Below are positions 35,723 to 50,700 of a DNA stretch of 64,000 bases, one piece after another. Within the stretch, counting starts at the first letter, position 1. Every line of letters begins with the position of its first letter. The stretch is taken from contig JAUIRK010001050.1 of NCBI GenBank assembly GCA_030549495.1, positions 248,001 through 312,000 on the forward strand, written 5' to 3'. The notes under the pieces were generated by a model. The model ran no database searches and was not told the DNA's origin. It saw only the letters and a list, made by a program, of their open reading frames with translations. The DNA is from Nectonema munidae (Eukaryota > Nematomorpha > Nectonematoida > Nectonematidae). Both the position numbers and the translations under genes were made by a program.

Positions 35723-38700
35723 CTTTTGATGTTGTAAGAAAAAATGCAATCCAAAAAGTCTAAAATATTCCTTAAATAAAAAATAAAACGTGCCTGGATG
35801 AATTAAAGAAGGTGACGTCGTAAAGGCCTTATCCTCGGCAATTTAGTAAAAAGAAAGAAGCGTTTTATTCGAATCTACTAAATTTTTAATTTATTGCGGG
35901 TAATGCCGGAGCGAACAAAATTAAAAAGCTCCAATTTTTGCAAATATGTTTTAAAAATAGGATTATCTGACCCTTACGATAGGCATAAAAATCTCTTATT
36001 CTTAACAGGATTATATTAGAAAATATACTATTATTCTTTTTATAACACTAATACTTCGTTATAGTACCACTATAACAAAGATCATTAAAATTTGCCTCTC
36101 TACCCCTTTTCAAAAACACAATATTTTTTACCAAATTCTCTTCCTATTTTTATTTTTTCAAATCAAACGCACAGCAATTATAGAAAAACATCAAATTAAA
36201 AGCACAGCAAAATCTAGGTATATCGTAGAAATATGCAGTTGAATGAATATTCAAAAACACAATAAATTTCACCCCGTTGTCTCCCCACTTTAATTATTTC
36301 AAATCAAGCACGGAGCAAATTTTATTATAAAGTATTAAATCGGGTTAGAACAAGATGATGTTGAGGATAGAGGAAAATGGAGGCTCAAGATCATGGCCAC
36401 CGACCCCTAACTTGGAGACAAGGTGTAGAAGAAGAAGAAGCCACTCAAAAATCTAGCTATACTGTAGTAATGTTTAATTGAACAAATATTTAAAATCTCA
36501 ATGATCTTAAAATTTAAAGAATATTTTTATTATAAATAGGTTATTGGATGTCTTCATCTTTTTGAGGGTTCGGAAGATAGTGACTAAAAAATATGAAGGG
36601 TTGTCTCCTGTGTTCAACCTCTTGGGGTTTTGGAAGATATCTAAATCATAGTTACAATGAAAAAGTGATATTTTGATTTTGAAATTGTTTAAAACAAAGT
36701 CTTAAACAATAATGGATTGAATAAGACGAAGAGTAACTAAATTTTATAATGAATATTCATCAAAAATTGTTTGCATATTTAAATTCCATTAAAGTTTCGA
36801 CTTAATTTGAACGAAATAGCTCCCTTGAATCATTTTTGATATACCCAATAATAATACCTCAGTAAAAAGGTAAATGAAATCAATAATGCAAGAGCAAAGA
36901 TTTATACATGCATCGATCATACATGAATAATAATTACCAATGGTAAACACGCATGAAGATTTAGCGTGTTTTAAAAATCAATATTAACTTCGTAACGCGT
37001 TCATTCATCCATTTTGGTGAAAAGAAGGCGGGTAGAGATGACACTTATGCGTTACATAAAAATAATAAAAATTCTAACTTTTTTTTTTAAGGAATACGCT
37101 AACGTCACGCTTAATAATTAGAAGATACGATTGCTACAAATTACAATAAAAAGATTTTATAATTTTCGCTGTATAAATTAAATTTCATAGGTTCTTTCAA
37201 TAAAAATAATTTTTCCCGATGAAGTGTACAAATACTTTTACTATTTATTAAATATGAAATCCTTTTTTATAAACATTGATAAAGTTTAAAACTATAATAT
37301 AAATAATAAGATAAGAGTAAAGCCAGAAAGGAATATATTTACCTACAAGGACCTTTAAAATGTAAAAGTATCATTTTATTTTTTAAATAGTATTTTTTAG
37401 TTCATTTAAAAAATATAGAAGAGAAAAATTAGCACAAAAATACAATATTAAATTCAAAAAAAATTTCTTATAAAAAATTGAAGAGAAGACAAAAATGTTA
37501 TATTAACCGGTAATCGACCACAGTCGACTTTACAAAAATATGAATCGTCAGCTTTTATCAATGCCTTTTAATACAAATCTTCTGCTTTACATTAGATATC
37601 GTCTGATTATTCTGGTTGATAACGGGCTAATAACCCTTTCGTGACCAGTGTATCATATATGATACATAAACAATTTTACCTTCGTCTGTTTTTTCAATTA
37701 GTTTTGTATATGAATCTTCTGCTTAGTCTTCTGATCACGAAAGGGTTAACAATTGACCGTTTAAATATGAAAGTAGTCAATTTTTGAACTCTAGCATTGT
37801 TTGGTCCCAACCCCAGAATGCAAAAGAAGGGGGTTATGCGTCAGCAAGGGCATCCGGCATGTGAAAACTTTTGACAAAAAATTCTTACAACTATGGAGAA
37901 ACAAACAAAAAAATGGAAAAGCGATAAAAAAATCGAAGTAAAGTTAGGAGTCGGAACGTTAAATGTAGGTAGTCAGGTAGGGAAATCTGTGGAGATTGTA
38001 GAAGTGATAAACAGAAGAAAAGACAGAATTTTAGGTTTACAGGAAGTAAGATATGAGAGTAGTGGTTGTAAAAAAATGGGAAATTATAAGTTATTTTCGG
38101 TTAGAAATGAGAAAAGAATTGCAGGAGTGGGAATGATGATTAAAGTAGATTTAGTCGATAAAATAGTTAACTTAAATAGAAAATGAAAGGGTAATTGTAG
38201 TAGAAATTTGGTTAAATAGTAAGATTTATTTTTTATGTCTGTATATACCCCACAAATAGGACTCAAAAAGACGTTAAAGAAGAGTTTTCTAGATAAAATA
38301 GCATGGGGTTTTAAAAGACATAAATACATTATTTTAGGGGATTTTAATGGACACGTAGGAGAGAGTAGTGTTACTTATAAAGAAGTACATCGAGGTTATG
38401 GTCTTGCTAGAGTAAATCAAGAAGGGAAAAGTATCTTACCCGTTATCGACCAGAATAATCAGACGATATCCAATGTAAAGCAGAAGATTTGTATTAAAAA
38501 GCATTTATAATAGCAGACGATTCATATTTTTGTAAAGTCGACATATGTCAACTGTGGTCGATAACCGGTTAAGTTTTGTCGAAAGTTTGAATTTTTATAA
38601 AAAAAAACCCTATATGCATTTCTATTAATAGAAATATAAGATGTTACATTATATATTAAAAAAAAATAAATTAATATTGAAATGGTGGCACGAAAAAATG

Positions 38701-41700
38701 TCGTTATCTCTATATAAGTAAGTAAATAAGTAACTATATTAGGAGTTTGAGAAACTTCCGGCGCCGTTATAATATGGCTCAGCGCTTTGCCATGCTACCA
38801 TATACTTAAATGTAAGACTTTTTAAGGTGAAATTTAATGAAGTTCCCGTTATTGAAATTTCATTAGAATGATCATAAATTTGTTTTTTTATTTTTCTGAG
38901 ATTTTATATATTTTGTATAAAAACTATGCAAATTTTCATTCAGAAATTTTTATTTGAATGTAGGATTTCTCCAGTTCATCCAAAAAAATCAAAACTATAT
39001 ATTTAAATAGTATGTCTGGCAAACGCGCTATACTTTGTATGTTACATTGTTACATATATTGTGTTGTTTCTTCTTGTTATCTCCCGTGGTCTTGCCAGAC
39101 CACTGACAAGTAATTAATAAATAAATTATATACTCGTTATTTGGTATATCCAAAATACGTTCTTGTAGCAATGCCAAAAAAGCACGAAGCAAATGAAGGT
39201 AAGAAAAAGAAAGGGTTTTTTTGCATTTTGAAGTTTGAAGTAGTAGCTTTATAAAAAGCTTCTTTCTTTCTTCGCTCACAAGAAAATTTTTCACTGCAGA
39301 CACTAAAAAAATAACGTGAAAGATAAATTTAACAACCAAATGCACATCTTAGTGCTTTCATGTTGATTATGCTTGGTTTGCGGTGGTGACTAGCGTGGTT
39401 TGTATGCGATTTACTCGAGTGTTTTGGTTTGTAATTTGACAGTAAAAATTTATTCGAATGTTATTTTCGACTCAAAATATCGGGATTAGAACATTGATTG
39501 CATATTTATTTATATATTATTAGATTTATATTGTAATATAAATCTTAACAAATATATCAGAAGAGTTTCACATTATTTAAAGGAGCTAAAAATAGATTAA
39601 ATAAAATTTAATTAAATATTGGGCAACTAGTTTATTATTTTGCTTTGATTATTATTATTATCATTCCTATAAATTTTTTCAAACTCATATTTTAATAGTA
39701 TTTTTTCTGTGTAAAATTAAGTTAAACTATAAATTTTTAGTAAAAAATTCGATATTCAACTGACTTCTTAATAAAATTTATTGCTTGTTCAATTATGAAA
39801 TATTTAAAAGTGACTAAATATAGGTCATGTTTCAATAATTTCATCATAGTCTACACTTTTTTTGTCTGTATTAGTTCGACCAGACAAATACAAAATTCTC
39901 TCGAAAGGTAGTTAATGTTATATAATTAAAGTTTTAAAACAATTTATTAGGAAAATTAATTCATACTTTTTTTCTATAGAATTAGCGTGAATATATTTTT
40001 TTGTAAAAATTCATTAATGATTTTTAAAGTTTTGTGTGAGATACACTTTGTTCTTCTAGGCATTTTCGAACAAAAATCATGATTTACAAACAACATTATG
40101 CTATAAGAACTTTTATTTAATGATTTTTAAAACAGTTTAAATTTTCTATTCAGAAGAAAGTGGGAAAATAAATATGATTTTTGAATTTTAACTAAATGTT
40201 TTATTTCTTACTTGACGCGTGCTGAATTGACTGTGATGAGCCGCCTATAGACAAAATTAATCCCATCATTGCATGCAAATTGAATTGGGTAAAGTCGAGC
40301 AGGTTAATGCTAACGGCAAAGCAATCATTCTCGTTTTTGCTTAAATCAGCATTTTCAAATCTAAAAGACACATTTTTAAATGTTGTAACTACAATAGAAT
40401 AAATAATAAATAATTATCGAGAATACTTTAGTAAAATAACTAATATTCTTCTAATTTTTAAAGAGAGCTAAAATATGAACTAAATATATCAATTTTGCAA
40501 ATTTTAGGCAAATATATCAATTAAAATTAAGGTTGTAAGTAATATTAATTTATCTAGATCAGAGCCCGCGCTAACCAAAATTGGAGGGGGAGCGGGGCTC
40601 AAAGGGGCTGAAACTATACATTATGAAAATACACACTATAAAATTTTCCTTTCTAGAAGCAAATTCGATCAACATCGGAAACAAGAGCTAAAGAAGGTCA
40701 TAAAAGTAAGGTGATGCGTATAATTAACTATTACAAAACAAAAGTGAAAGAAGAAAATCATTTTATTAACAATATATCATTTTTAGAGAAATAGTTCAAA
40801 AAATGGAAAACTCTTTTAAGGGTCGAAAAACTTCTCTCACAAGATGCAGTGCTGATTCCTATTGTTAAAGCAGCTTGATACTCAAAAAATAGTCTAGACA
40901 ATTTTATAATATATTTATTGAAACTACCAATGTACAAAGAAAAGACTTCTTCACAAGCGCACTTTATCGGATGTAATTCATTTAAAACTTATTTAAGCTT
41001 GAAAAATTGAGTGGAGAGGCTTTGAAAATTGAATGGGGGTGAGGGGTGAAGAGGGGGGGGGGGCTCAAAGGGGCTGAAACTATACATTATCAAGCCCCCA
41101 AAATAAATAGGGTGCGCGGGCCCTGATCTAGATATGGTAAAATGAAAACATTTGTCCATTAATTCAGCTGTTACTAAACAGAATAAGATTTATTTAGCAT
41201 CAAGAGAATATATAAACACATAATAACCTATATTTAAAATAGTAAGTAATAGAGTATAAAATAAAATGAAGTATTACAAAAAGAAAAATAAATTTGCTTT
41301 GCATTCAGCGCGTAATGAAGATGAACGAATGAATCTTTATAGAAAGTTATAGCAATTTTAAAGTAAAGTACTAGACAAGTGAGAATCAATCACTTTCAAT
41401 ATAAATGATAAAAGAACGGCACTCATAAACATGAGCGATAAACAACTGCGCGATCATTTTTCCAAACTATACACTATAGAGGGATAAACATTTGAACGCT
41501 TTTTTAGTAAGATTGTATTTCGTTATCTTACTTTATCTTGCTGAAAGATAGAGCCTAAATATTAAATATTGGGAAATATTTGACATGTTTTATCGCTCAA
41601 GCGATCATTAAAAGCATCGCTTTAACGAATGTCGCTCTATCGTATATCATTTAATATTAAGATTAAGTATAGAGAAAATATACTTGGAAAAAAGTTGAGA

Positions 41701-44700
41701 GAGAAACTGAAAGTGCTCGACAGGAAGAAATTTTTTGTCAACGGAAATTTCATTGCATAGACTAGATAAAAGAAAAAGAGATTTCAAAGCCTTTTCTCTT
41801 TTGAGCGCAAATTGTTGGCAACTAGCGAAATACAATTCTGCAAACATGCCATCAAAGGGAATTTCTGCTGAAAATGTGATGTAAAAAACATAACGTACAA
41901 TAAAAAACTAAAATTACCTAAATAGAAATAATTTGATTTAAGTAGGACAAAGGAAATTTGATAAAGACAATCTATCGATATTAGATTGAGATTAAACGTA
42001 ACTTTTACCAACCTGTCACAAGTTGCTCTTTTATTAACACTTGAAAGCAGGCACTCATAATAACACTTTAAATAGTCTTTTGGGACAATGCTTTTGTCAA
42101 CTTTTTCGGTAACGCTAAATACATCAATTCAAATATTAGCAAAAAAGGAAACCTACAAGCGGGCTAGTAATGTTTGAAATAGTGATTAACGCAATTAAAG
42201 GAACCGTCTTATATTAAGTGTATATATGATCGATTTACATAGAAAATTAATGGGGGTGCTTGAGTTTTTAGGAAAAATAATCACATCAGAGATACAAACT
42301 CTAAAATTAATCATATGACAAACACTAATTCTAAAATTAATCATATTTTTAAAATGATCGGATTTACTAAATGTATAGGGACAGTTGTCCGAGGGCAATT
42401 ATCCAATACCCAGTGAAAGATAAAGCCTAAAGTTTAGTGAAGACTTGGCTGCAAACAAATTCTGAAGACTTGTTGACAGATGTTCTTTTTTGAAAGAACA
42501 AATTTTTGCTTAATTTATTCATCAAATTCAAAACAGCAATTCCCTCCAGAGCAGAAGTTGAACGCCCTTTTCCTTTGGGCAAATGAGAGTTTCCTGATTC
42601 CAACTTTGACATGCTACTCTTTTTGGAAAGGAGATTATCACCTCATAACCGAAATGAATAAAACCATATGGAAAAGTATTGCTAAACAAAAATATATTAA
42701 AATAAAGAAAATTTGCTTACATTTTTTGAATTTTTAAGTCAGCTATACAGTAATTGCTGGTGTTAAATTAAGAGGATTAAGTTTTTGAAGTATAAAAACG
42801 GACTCAATGATTATAAAATAAAAAGCTATTTTTGATAACGTTTAACTGTAACTTCTGTTAAACTTCAAAGAAGTAACGAACTAACGGTTAACGAAGTTAA
42901 TATTTGGATAAACTATTTAATTATTAATGAAGTTAATTTATTGGTTAACGGTGCCCACATCTGTCTAATAAAAGTGTTTCGATACGGTCTACAAAAGATA
43001 GAGACATTTTCGACCTTCGAACACCAAATTCTGAATCGGCTCAATGAAGAATTCTGTTCTCATCTCAAGTGTAGGTCAAACAACCTACAACAACAACAAC
43101 TCTAAAGATTTACAAAAGAGATCGTTTTTAGTCATGGTATAAAACCTTCACTTGGTTAAATTATAGGATATATAGCGATAAGTCATTTTGTTACGCATTC
43201 AGTTGTTTCAGTACTAGAACATCCAAATTTCAAAATTTCCTGAAAGTACTATATTTTGTTTAATTTGAAATTTCATATCGCTGACATAATGAAACTGCTG
43301 ATTTATCGAACTGCAGTAAATTTGATGAATTTATCAAGCTCATTATAGCTATAAATACTACTTTGAGAGAAATCCATGATGAGTTCATGAAAAGTTATAA
43401 ATCAATTAACTAGAGATCATAAAACATTTAATTTTTGAAGGAAGTCAAAAAAAACTTACAACAAAAAAATTGAAGAGTACTTCAAAAAAAAATTAGTTTC
43501 AATTTACTAATAAACTAAAAATTTTGTTTAAAATATTAATTTTAATCAATGTCATGAACTTCTATGATCGTCATATAAGTTTCTATATAATATCGTTTTA
43601 AAGCTACAGGCAAAGCTTATAATTTAAATAAATAGGTTTAAAAAGTGGATTTACACGATAAAAAAAGACTTTCTGTGCAGCCCATTAAACATTTATTTAG
43701 AACAAAAATTAGATATTCTTTCGATATAACATCCATATTATCTTAGTTTCTATAAAAAAAATAAATGAAATAGTGTTCTTTATTAGAAGAAAATGATAGA
43801 GGGCTTAATTTTGGGGTAGTAAAATTTAAAAGAAAATAGTTTTTATTAAAAATACGCAAAAGGTTATAAAAAAAATTCCTTCTTACGCAATAAAAGATTT
43901 AAATGCAGCAATTTTACAAGGAATCGATTGGTCATTTCCATCAATATTCACTTTTTCATCAACCATTGAAAAGCGAATTATGAGAGCATAAATTTCATGA
44001 ATATGAAGTAGTATATTCTCAGACGATAAACTTCCTATAGCCTTTAATAATCCAATCCTATCAAAAATGATATATTCATGACAAGTTAAAAACAAAGTAA
44101 AATTTATTATACAAAATTAGAACGAGAAAGACCAATTGGTTATATTTGACCCAAGAATAACTTGAATAGAGAGTATTATCACAGGATATACTATCTGTTT
44201 TCTTGCATCAGATGCCATAAGATTGAAAGATTACTCTGTTAATGATATTTATTTTTAAATAGTACAATGAAAATATGAATACTATATATAATAAAGTTTT
44301 CATTTTTCAATAAACCTATTTTTTAATTGATTTAAAAAAATTGAAAAAGTTTAAGAAATGTTCTCTTGCTTAAATTATATTGCTATTTTTTAGAAGGTAT
44401 GCTTTTAAAAATATGGGGGTAAACGGGGGTAAGTGAAAAGAAACAGGCAGGGGCAAAAAAAGTTTTTTGTGTGTATAGGCGGAAGCGTGTTATATTTTTA
44501 CAGGCGTGGGCGGGTGCGGGTAATAAAAGCTAAGAAATTTCTTAGTTAAGAAATGAACAAAATTAAAAACAGTCGAAAAATATAGGCAATCGGTTCCTTA
44601 TTGTTGTAATACTTAGCCAGACTTCAGTTTTGATTAATTGTAATAAAAGTATACATAATGTTTACATTTGATGTGGTTTTTAATTAGGGGTCCAAAATTT

Positions 44701-47700
44701 AAATGGAATTTTTAAAGAGGTTCGTTACATCAAAAGGTTAAGAACAACTGCTTTAGACCCTGCCCGCTACTGGACTAAAACAAACTTTTTGATTGTAATA
44801 GAAAACTTAAATAACATCTACTAAACAAAGGTGAATTTTAGATGGAGAAAATAGAATTGCAAAAATACAACATGGAACTAAAAACCCAAACATGTTATTA
44901 AATAAATAACCCTAACCCAATGTTAATTTTATGTATTAAAATAATGTATAAATACCATTGATGCTTATTATCACCATTCCCATCATTGATCAATTTATTC
45001 AAAAATATAAATAAATCGACATCTTGAGTCAACTTTTTTTCATCGATAGTAGATATCAAATCAGCACAGTCACCTTGCACATTCAAATTAAGATGAGTTA
45101 TACATACGGGTAAAAAATTTTGTAGCATTAAATCATTTAGAGTTGTTTGAGGAAAGAAGATAGCAGACAAAAGACACTCATTGAGCAAAGTTAGTAATGC
45201 GGATAAAAGCACAGATTCAGGATTACTTTTCAGAAACGCATCATTTATCGTGACCAAAAATATCTATAAAATGACAAAAAAATAAGAGCCATGCATTGAT
45301 ATTAAGTCATTTATAGGATAAAGGTATATGAAACATAAAATGCGTAAACTGCACTACAATTGTATCGATTTTTAAGACTGTGTAGGTCTATTGTCTATGT
45401 TAGCGCTTATCAGTGATGCTTAGCATTTTTATCGTATTACGCCTAACACTCTACACTGCATTACCGTGATAAACATGACAATTTTTATAATAGTAAACTT
45501 TGAATGATAGGCCGAAATGAACTTACATAAAGATCTAATTAATTGAACATTATACAAATATATGAAAGATACGAGTGTAAAAAATGTGAAATCCATTAAA
45601 TTAATAAGTCATACAAAAGCTATATTTCATGAGTATGAGGGTCGATATTGTTTTCAAGTCATAATTATATCAAAGCGAAGATCAGTGATCGAGAGACAAT
45701 AGCTCATGTCAGCGTCAATCACAAGCTTATTGTTTGGATTGTTTCCAGAGCCATCATTGCTCAAAATCCAGTTTTAGGTGATCGATTTGCCTAAAATGTT
45801 GGCGTTTAGAAAAATCCACTTTAACCTGAGTATTTTCATGAATTTGAAGAAATGCTACCTTAGCAGCAACATCATTATCATTAATAGCATTCTTATTAAA
45901 TGAAAAGGGTGTGCAGATCCGAAGATCAGTACATCGGTCATTCAATCTTAGGAAGTAACTTTCGATAGCGTCCACTTCCACAAGATAAGATGACATCTTT
46001 TTGTAGAAATTCCATTATTATTTATAAAAGCGTAAAAACTATCATTTCAAAGAAGTTTGTTACACGTGAATTAGTTAAGTAAGTAATTTAGTAATTTTAT
46101 AAATCAATGAAAATCATTATCATTGTGCATACTTATAGAAATCTAGCATTTAGGGTTTCGCATGTAAATACTAGTATTACTGTAACATCTAGAAAAGATT
46201 GCAAGCACCTTCTATTTGAAATTAAAAGAAACTTTGTCTACAGCAATCACACAATGGTAAAACAACCATTAAATATATAATTATATAAGTAATATATAAC
46301 GGGAATACCTTATTCATATCATTCTCTATATTGCCTTTAATCTGGAGCGAAAGATTTTTTTCAGGCATTTGTCTGATGAAACTCTTCAAAGTTAACAAAC
46401 ATCCATGAAGAGCGCAAAAATTATGGATAGAAAAACTTAGCATTATCTTCTCCATAATAAAACTCCAAAACTTTTCATAGAGAAGAGCAAAGGGTAAGGT
46501 GTTGAGTAAAAGAAAAATGGAATCTGAAGTCAGCTTTCGAATCTAAAGAATTTTAAAAAGAATATAACTTCATTCATAAGGGTAAATTTTTTTAATAAAC
46601 TTCTTCTTTCCAATGAATCATTTTTTTCGAAAATAGGCAGGATAAAATCGAATCTCGATATTCGCTAAACGCTGCAACATACACACACAGCTCAGAATAG
46701 GTAAATTTGATTTGACCAACAGAATAGTAATCGGCTTTCGTCAAAATGTCTATTCCGTGTGGAAACAGACCCTAAAATTTACATAAACACGATTTACAAA
46801 TAACATACTTTTATTAAATCTCTTTGAAATTGAACAAAAAGAGAATTAAAACATTGACCAAAAATGAGAAATCTTTAACCAAAAAAAACTTTTTCAAAGT
46901 GGAATCCACCCTTAAATCATCTATATAAAAACAGGAAAATAAAAATTAGTAAAAAAAGAGTTTATTTTTAATGTGAATTCAAACAAGAATATTCAATTTT
47001 TATGAAAAAAAAGATATCAAAATCAAATAATTGTATAGACATCAGCCTAACCTTGCCTTTAAGCAGTATGCACAAGACTTTCATAATAAGGATAAAAATC
47101 AATACTCTTAAATTAAAAACTTATAAATTAAAAAAATATTTTAATTAAATGAAATTTGCAAAATTTATTTGACAAATATAGCGAAACCAACACTGTATTC
47201 TAGTAAATTGATTGAATAAACCAGGGGTCGGCAAAGTGGTCGATATCGACCTCTGAGGGTCGATAACAGATCTTTAGGGGTCGATAAGATAGACAAACTT
47301 ACCAAATTGTACTATGCTTTTTTTACTTTATAGTAGTAATAAATCTCCTTTTTCTTTTAAAACATAGTTTAGTACATTGTATAGTATAGGATATATGAAA
47401 CATTTTTAGTTTGAATTTTTTCTCTTAATTGTTGGACATTGAGTAATGTTTTTATGAAACATTTTTATGTGGGGTGGGGGTCGATGTGAAGACAAATGTC
47501 CTATGAAGGGGTCGACGGGTAAAATGTTTGCCGATCCCTGGAATAAACAAAGGCCAAAATAGTAACAAGTAAAAACTAAAGTTACAAAGACTCGTTTATA
47601 ATTATGATATGCTTCTATGCTATGTGGATATTCTAAAAAAAATATAACTAAAGAACAGAAGGACTGTAGAACCAAATCTGTATCCGGAGTCTTGAGGAAT

Positions 47701-50700
47701 TTTAGTAGAACTATGACGTTAAATGTGATTTAAATCTGCACATATATTAGGATATTAAAAAGACAAAAAAATATCAAGAAAATCATAATAATATTGATAG
47801 ATGCATACATTGCTTTGAAAACGATAAAAATAAATGTATTTTATATATAATATACAGGCTGTTCGATAAATAGAAGACGGCTTTGTTCTCATCCTTGGGA
47901 TTTATTTTAACCCCAAATTTCAATATTAAAAAAAATAAAGCATCTATGTAGGATAAAAAATTACGTGCCTACCAACATTTTCTTGAAAAGCTGCAGACGC
48001 GGCTCTGCGACACTTGACTTCGCTATCAAAGAACATTACATTGACCAAAGCTCTTAAATGTTAAAATATTTAAGTGACAAAATAACTAGACAATTAGCAT
48101 TGATAAAGTAAAAATATACACAATGATACCTCCTCAGAAATCTATGAAATATATTATTTTAAAATTTCTAACGCAAAACGAATAATTTTCTGAAAAAAAT
48201 GACGGATTATCGAAGCAAAAATTTCTGCCATAAGAAAATCTCTTCTCGAAAAAACGTGACGGATGTTGAGGTTGACGGATATAATCGAAAGACGGAGTTT
48301 CGCGGCTTGACTGTACATAGGGTTTAAGAGAAAAGAGAAAAACTGATGAAAAAATTGGACCGATATCAGTCATATTGTAAATCATTTTGAATCTAATAAT
48401 GTAAAAACATATCTGAACTTCGACTATCCGACAATCCCGCTATCTGACACAATATTAACTGTAAACAATTTTGCCAATGTTTTTCTTTCCCGTTATTCTT
48501 ATATTCACGCTCCGATATCGACAGTTTTTCTCAGGCCAATCTGTTGAATTTGTTAATAGAACATACCAAACATATCTACACCTCGCGCTACATCAACAAC
48601 AGTCGAGACAGCCAGGCAGGGACTTTCGACAGCCCTGCAGTTCATTGAGTGTGGCTCCCAGTCATCATTTATCACTGAATCATAAGAGACATAAATAGCA
48701 AACTTGCAACAAAAGTAAATTTGATTTTTTAATATCGTATAACTGTATCTTTTTACATCTGCACGTGTACTGAATTTGATAAATCAGCTTAGTTTTAGTC
48801 TAAAGTATTGCTTTTTAAAACATTTAACTCTATAAACGTTACTGAATTGATCATTCGAAAATTCAACAAATATAGAATCTGAAAAAATATCTGTGGAACG
48901 AGCAGTGTTGAATAAACGATGTCTGACGGTATCAATAGCTGAAAAAAGAAAATTACGATTTTTAAAATATTTTTTTTCGGTTTATAGAGACAAAAAAACT
49001 TTAAGAAGGCAAGATAACATGTCAAACAAAGTTCAATCTTACTTGGCTCCATTGATTAATCCAGAGGTCAAATTCTGATTCCCTTTATCCTCCAGATAAA
49101 GAAAAAATCTATTTATGTATAAAAATTATGAACTACATATTATACGAGTGAAAGACACGCTTGTTTTCCAATTTAATAATAGGACAGTGATAAATTACAA
49201 GCATATCAAATTTAATATTAAAAAAAATGTTTTTATATGTAACGAAATTGGGAGCTAATGGATAGAAAAGAACACAGGAGCTACACTCAATCCTAAAATA
49301 GAAACATTTTTTACTCTTAAAATGTCAGCATATTTTAAAAAAATTATATTTATTCCTTATTCGATGAATCTAGCAATTATTTTATCTAATAAAAATAGCG
49401 CCCTTAATTAGAGTGCTAAATAAGACATACTTTAGTTTGAACAAATTTTAACTATAAAAAAAAAGTTTAAGGATTTTCTAACAAATATTTATTCATTTCT
49501 TAACAGACCAAGGTTCTCCGAGCGTCTTTCGATTAAATGAAAAATACGATAGAGTGAAAATGCTTGATTTATAAACTTGTTAGATACTCTATAGAAAGTC
49601 TAAGAAACATTACTGGCTAACTTCTAATGCGTGAGGAGAAAGAAGTTTTGAATAATTAGGATTTCTAGCAAAGCACCAGCAAAGAAAACAGGAAGCATCT
49701 CGAACGATTGAACCAGAGTAAAAAATACCTTGATTCAATTCATAAAAAAGAGATGTCAATGCGATCTTCAGTACGGAAGAAAACTTGGAAGAAGGCAGAC
49801 AATCAAAGCGACTCAGCTGAGCCAGTGTAAGAGTTGCTTAATAGATAAGAGGTTAGTCATGAAAACCTCAAGAACAAGCAGCAGACATACCTCCGTGCCA
49901 GGCATATTCGCAACGATCATAAGAAAACAAATTTAGTAAAATAGTAATCATATCTTCTAGATTTTTCTGAGGCAGACAGAGCGCAATTCTACTTATACTT
50001 TAGAACAAGATAAACGTATTAAAAAGATGCGTACAAAAGGATTCAAGAAATTTAGTTTTAGAAGACCTTTTGGATACTGTCCAGTGCAGCATAACATTCT
50101 TGTCTTCAAGGAGACCAATAAGGATGTCTATTAAAATGAGAAAAGGATTAAACTATACTCCTTTAAAAAATACAAATATTATACTTAAAATATTTTCAAT
50201 ACATTCTTTATAATTTGAGACATCTCGCTTAGTTTTATCGGAAGGTGAAACAAAGTCATCAATACTAAGGTTAAAATCAAAAAGTTTTGAGTCAATAGTT
50301 ATAGCAGACATATTATTTGACTTAATATTTCTAAAAAAAATAAACAATACAATGAAAATAAAAAAATAAAAAAAGTAAAATACGTATTTGTTTTAACAGG
50401 CTTCAAATAAAGAAGAGCCAATCTATGAATGAAATTTGCGTAGTACTTTTTTGAAAGATTTGAATTCAATGATAAGGAATCGGAAACTTTAAGATTGATA
50501 AACAACCTAAATGCTACATTAGATAAAATGATAGGTAACCAAAAAAACAAAATAATAAATTGATATTATACTTAACCTTAGGAATCCCACGACTTTATAT
50601 ATCATATAGTCCTAAATGGGTAAACTGAAAATGCTATATTATGAAACTAATTGAAGTTTTTAGTAAACATTTTAGAAAAAATACCAAACACTCAATAAAG

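Noticed and set aside
42427-42612. Minus frame with PKGKGRSTSALEG as a possible TBCD exon
   Set aside because: No resemblance to TBCD or another family, and the edges lack fitting splice phases.
48471-48698. 75-codon plus frame, moderately GC-rich
   Set aside because: No family match and no splice context on the plus strand; a faint resemblance on the other strand to the missing TBCD exon was too weak to call.
49730-49936. 68-codon plus-strand frame
   Set aside because: It is the antisense shadow of two TBCD exons and the 54 nt intron between them.
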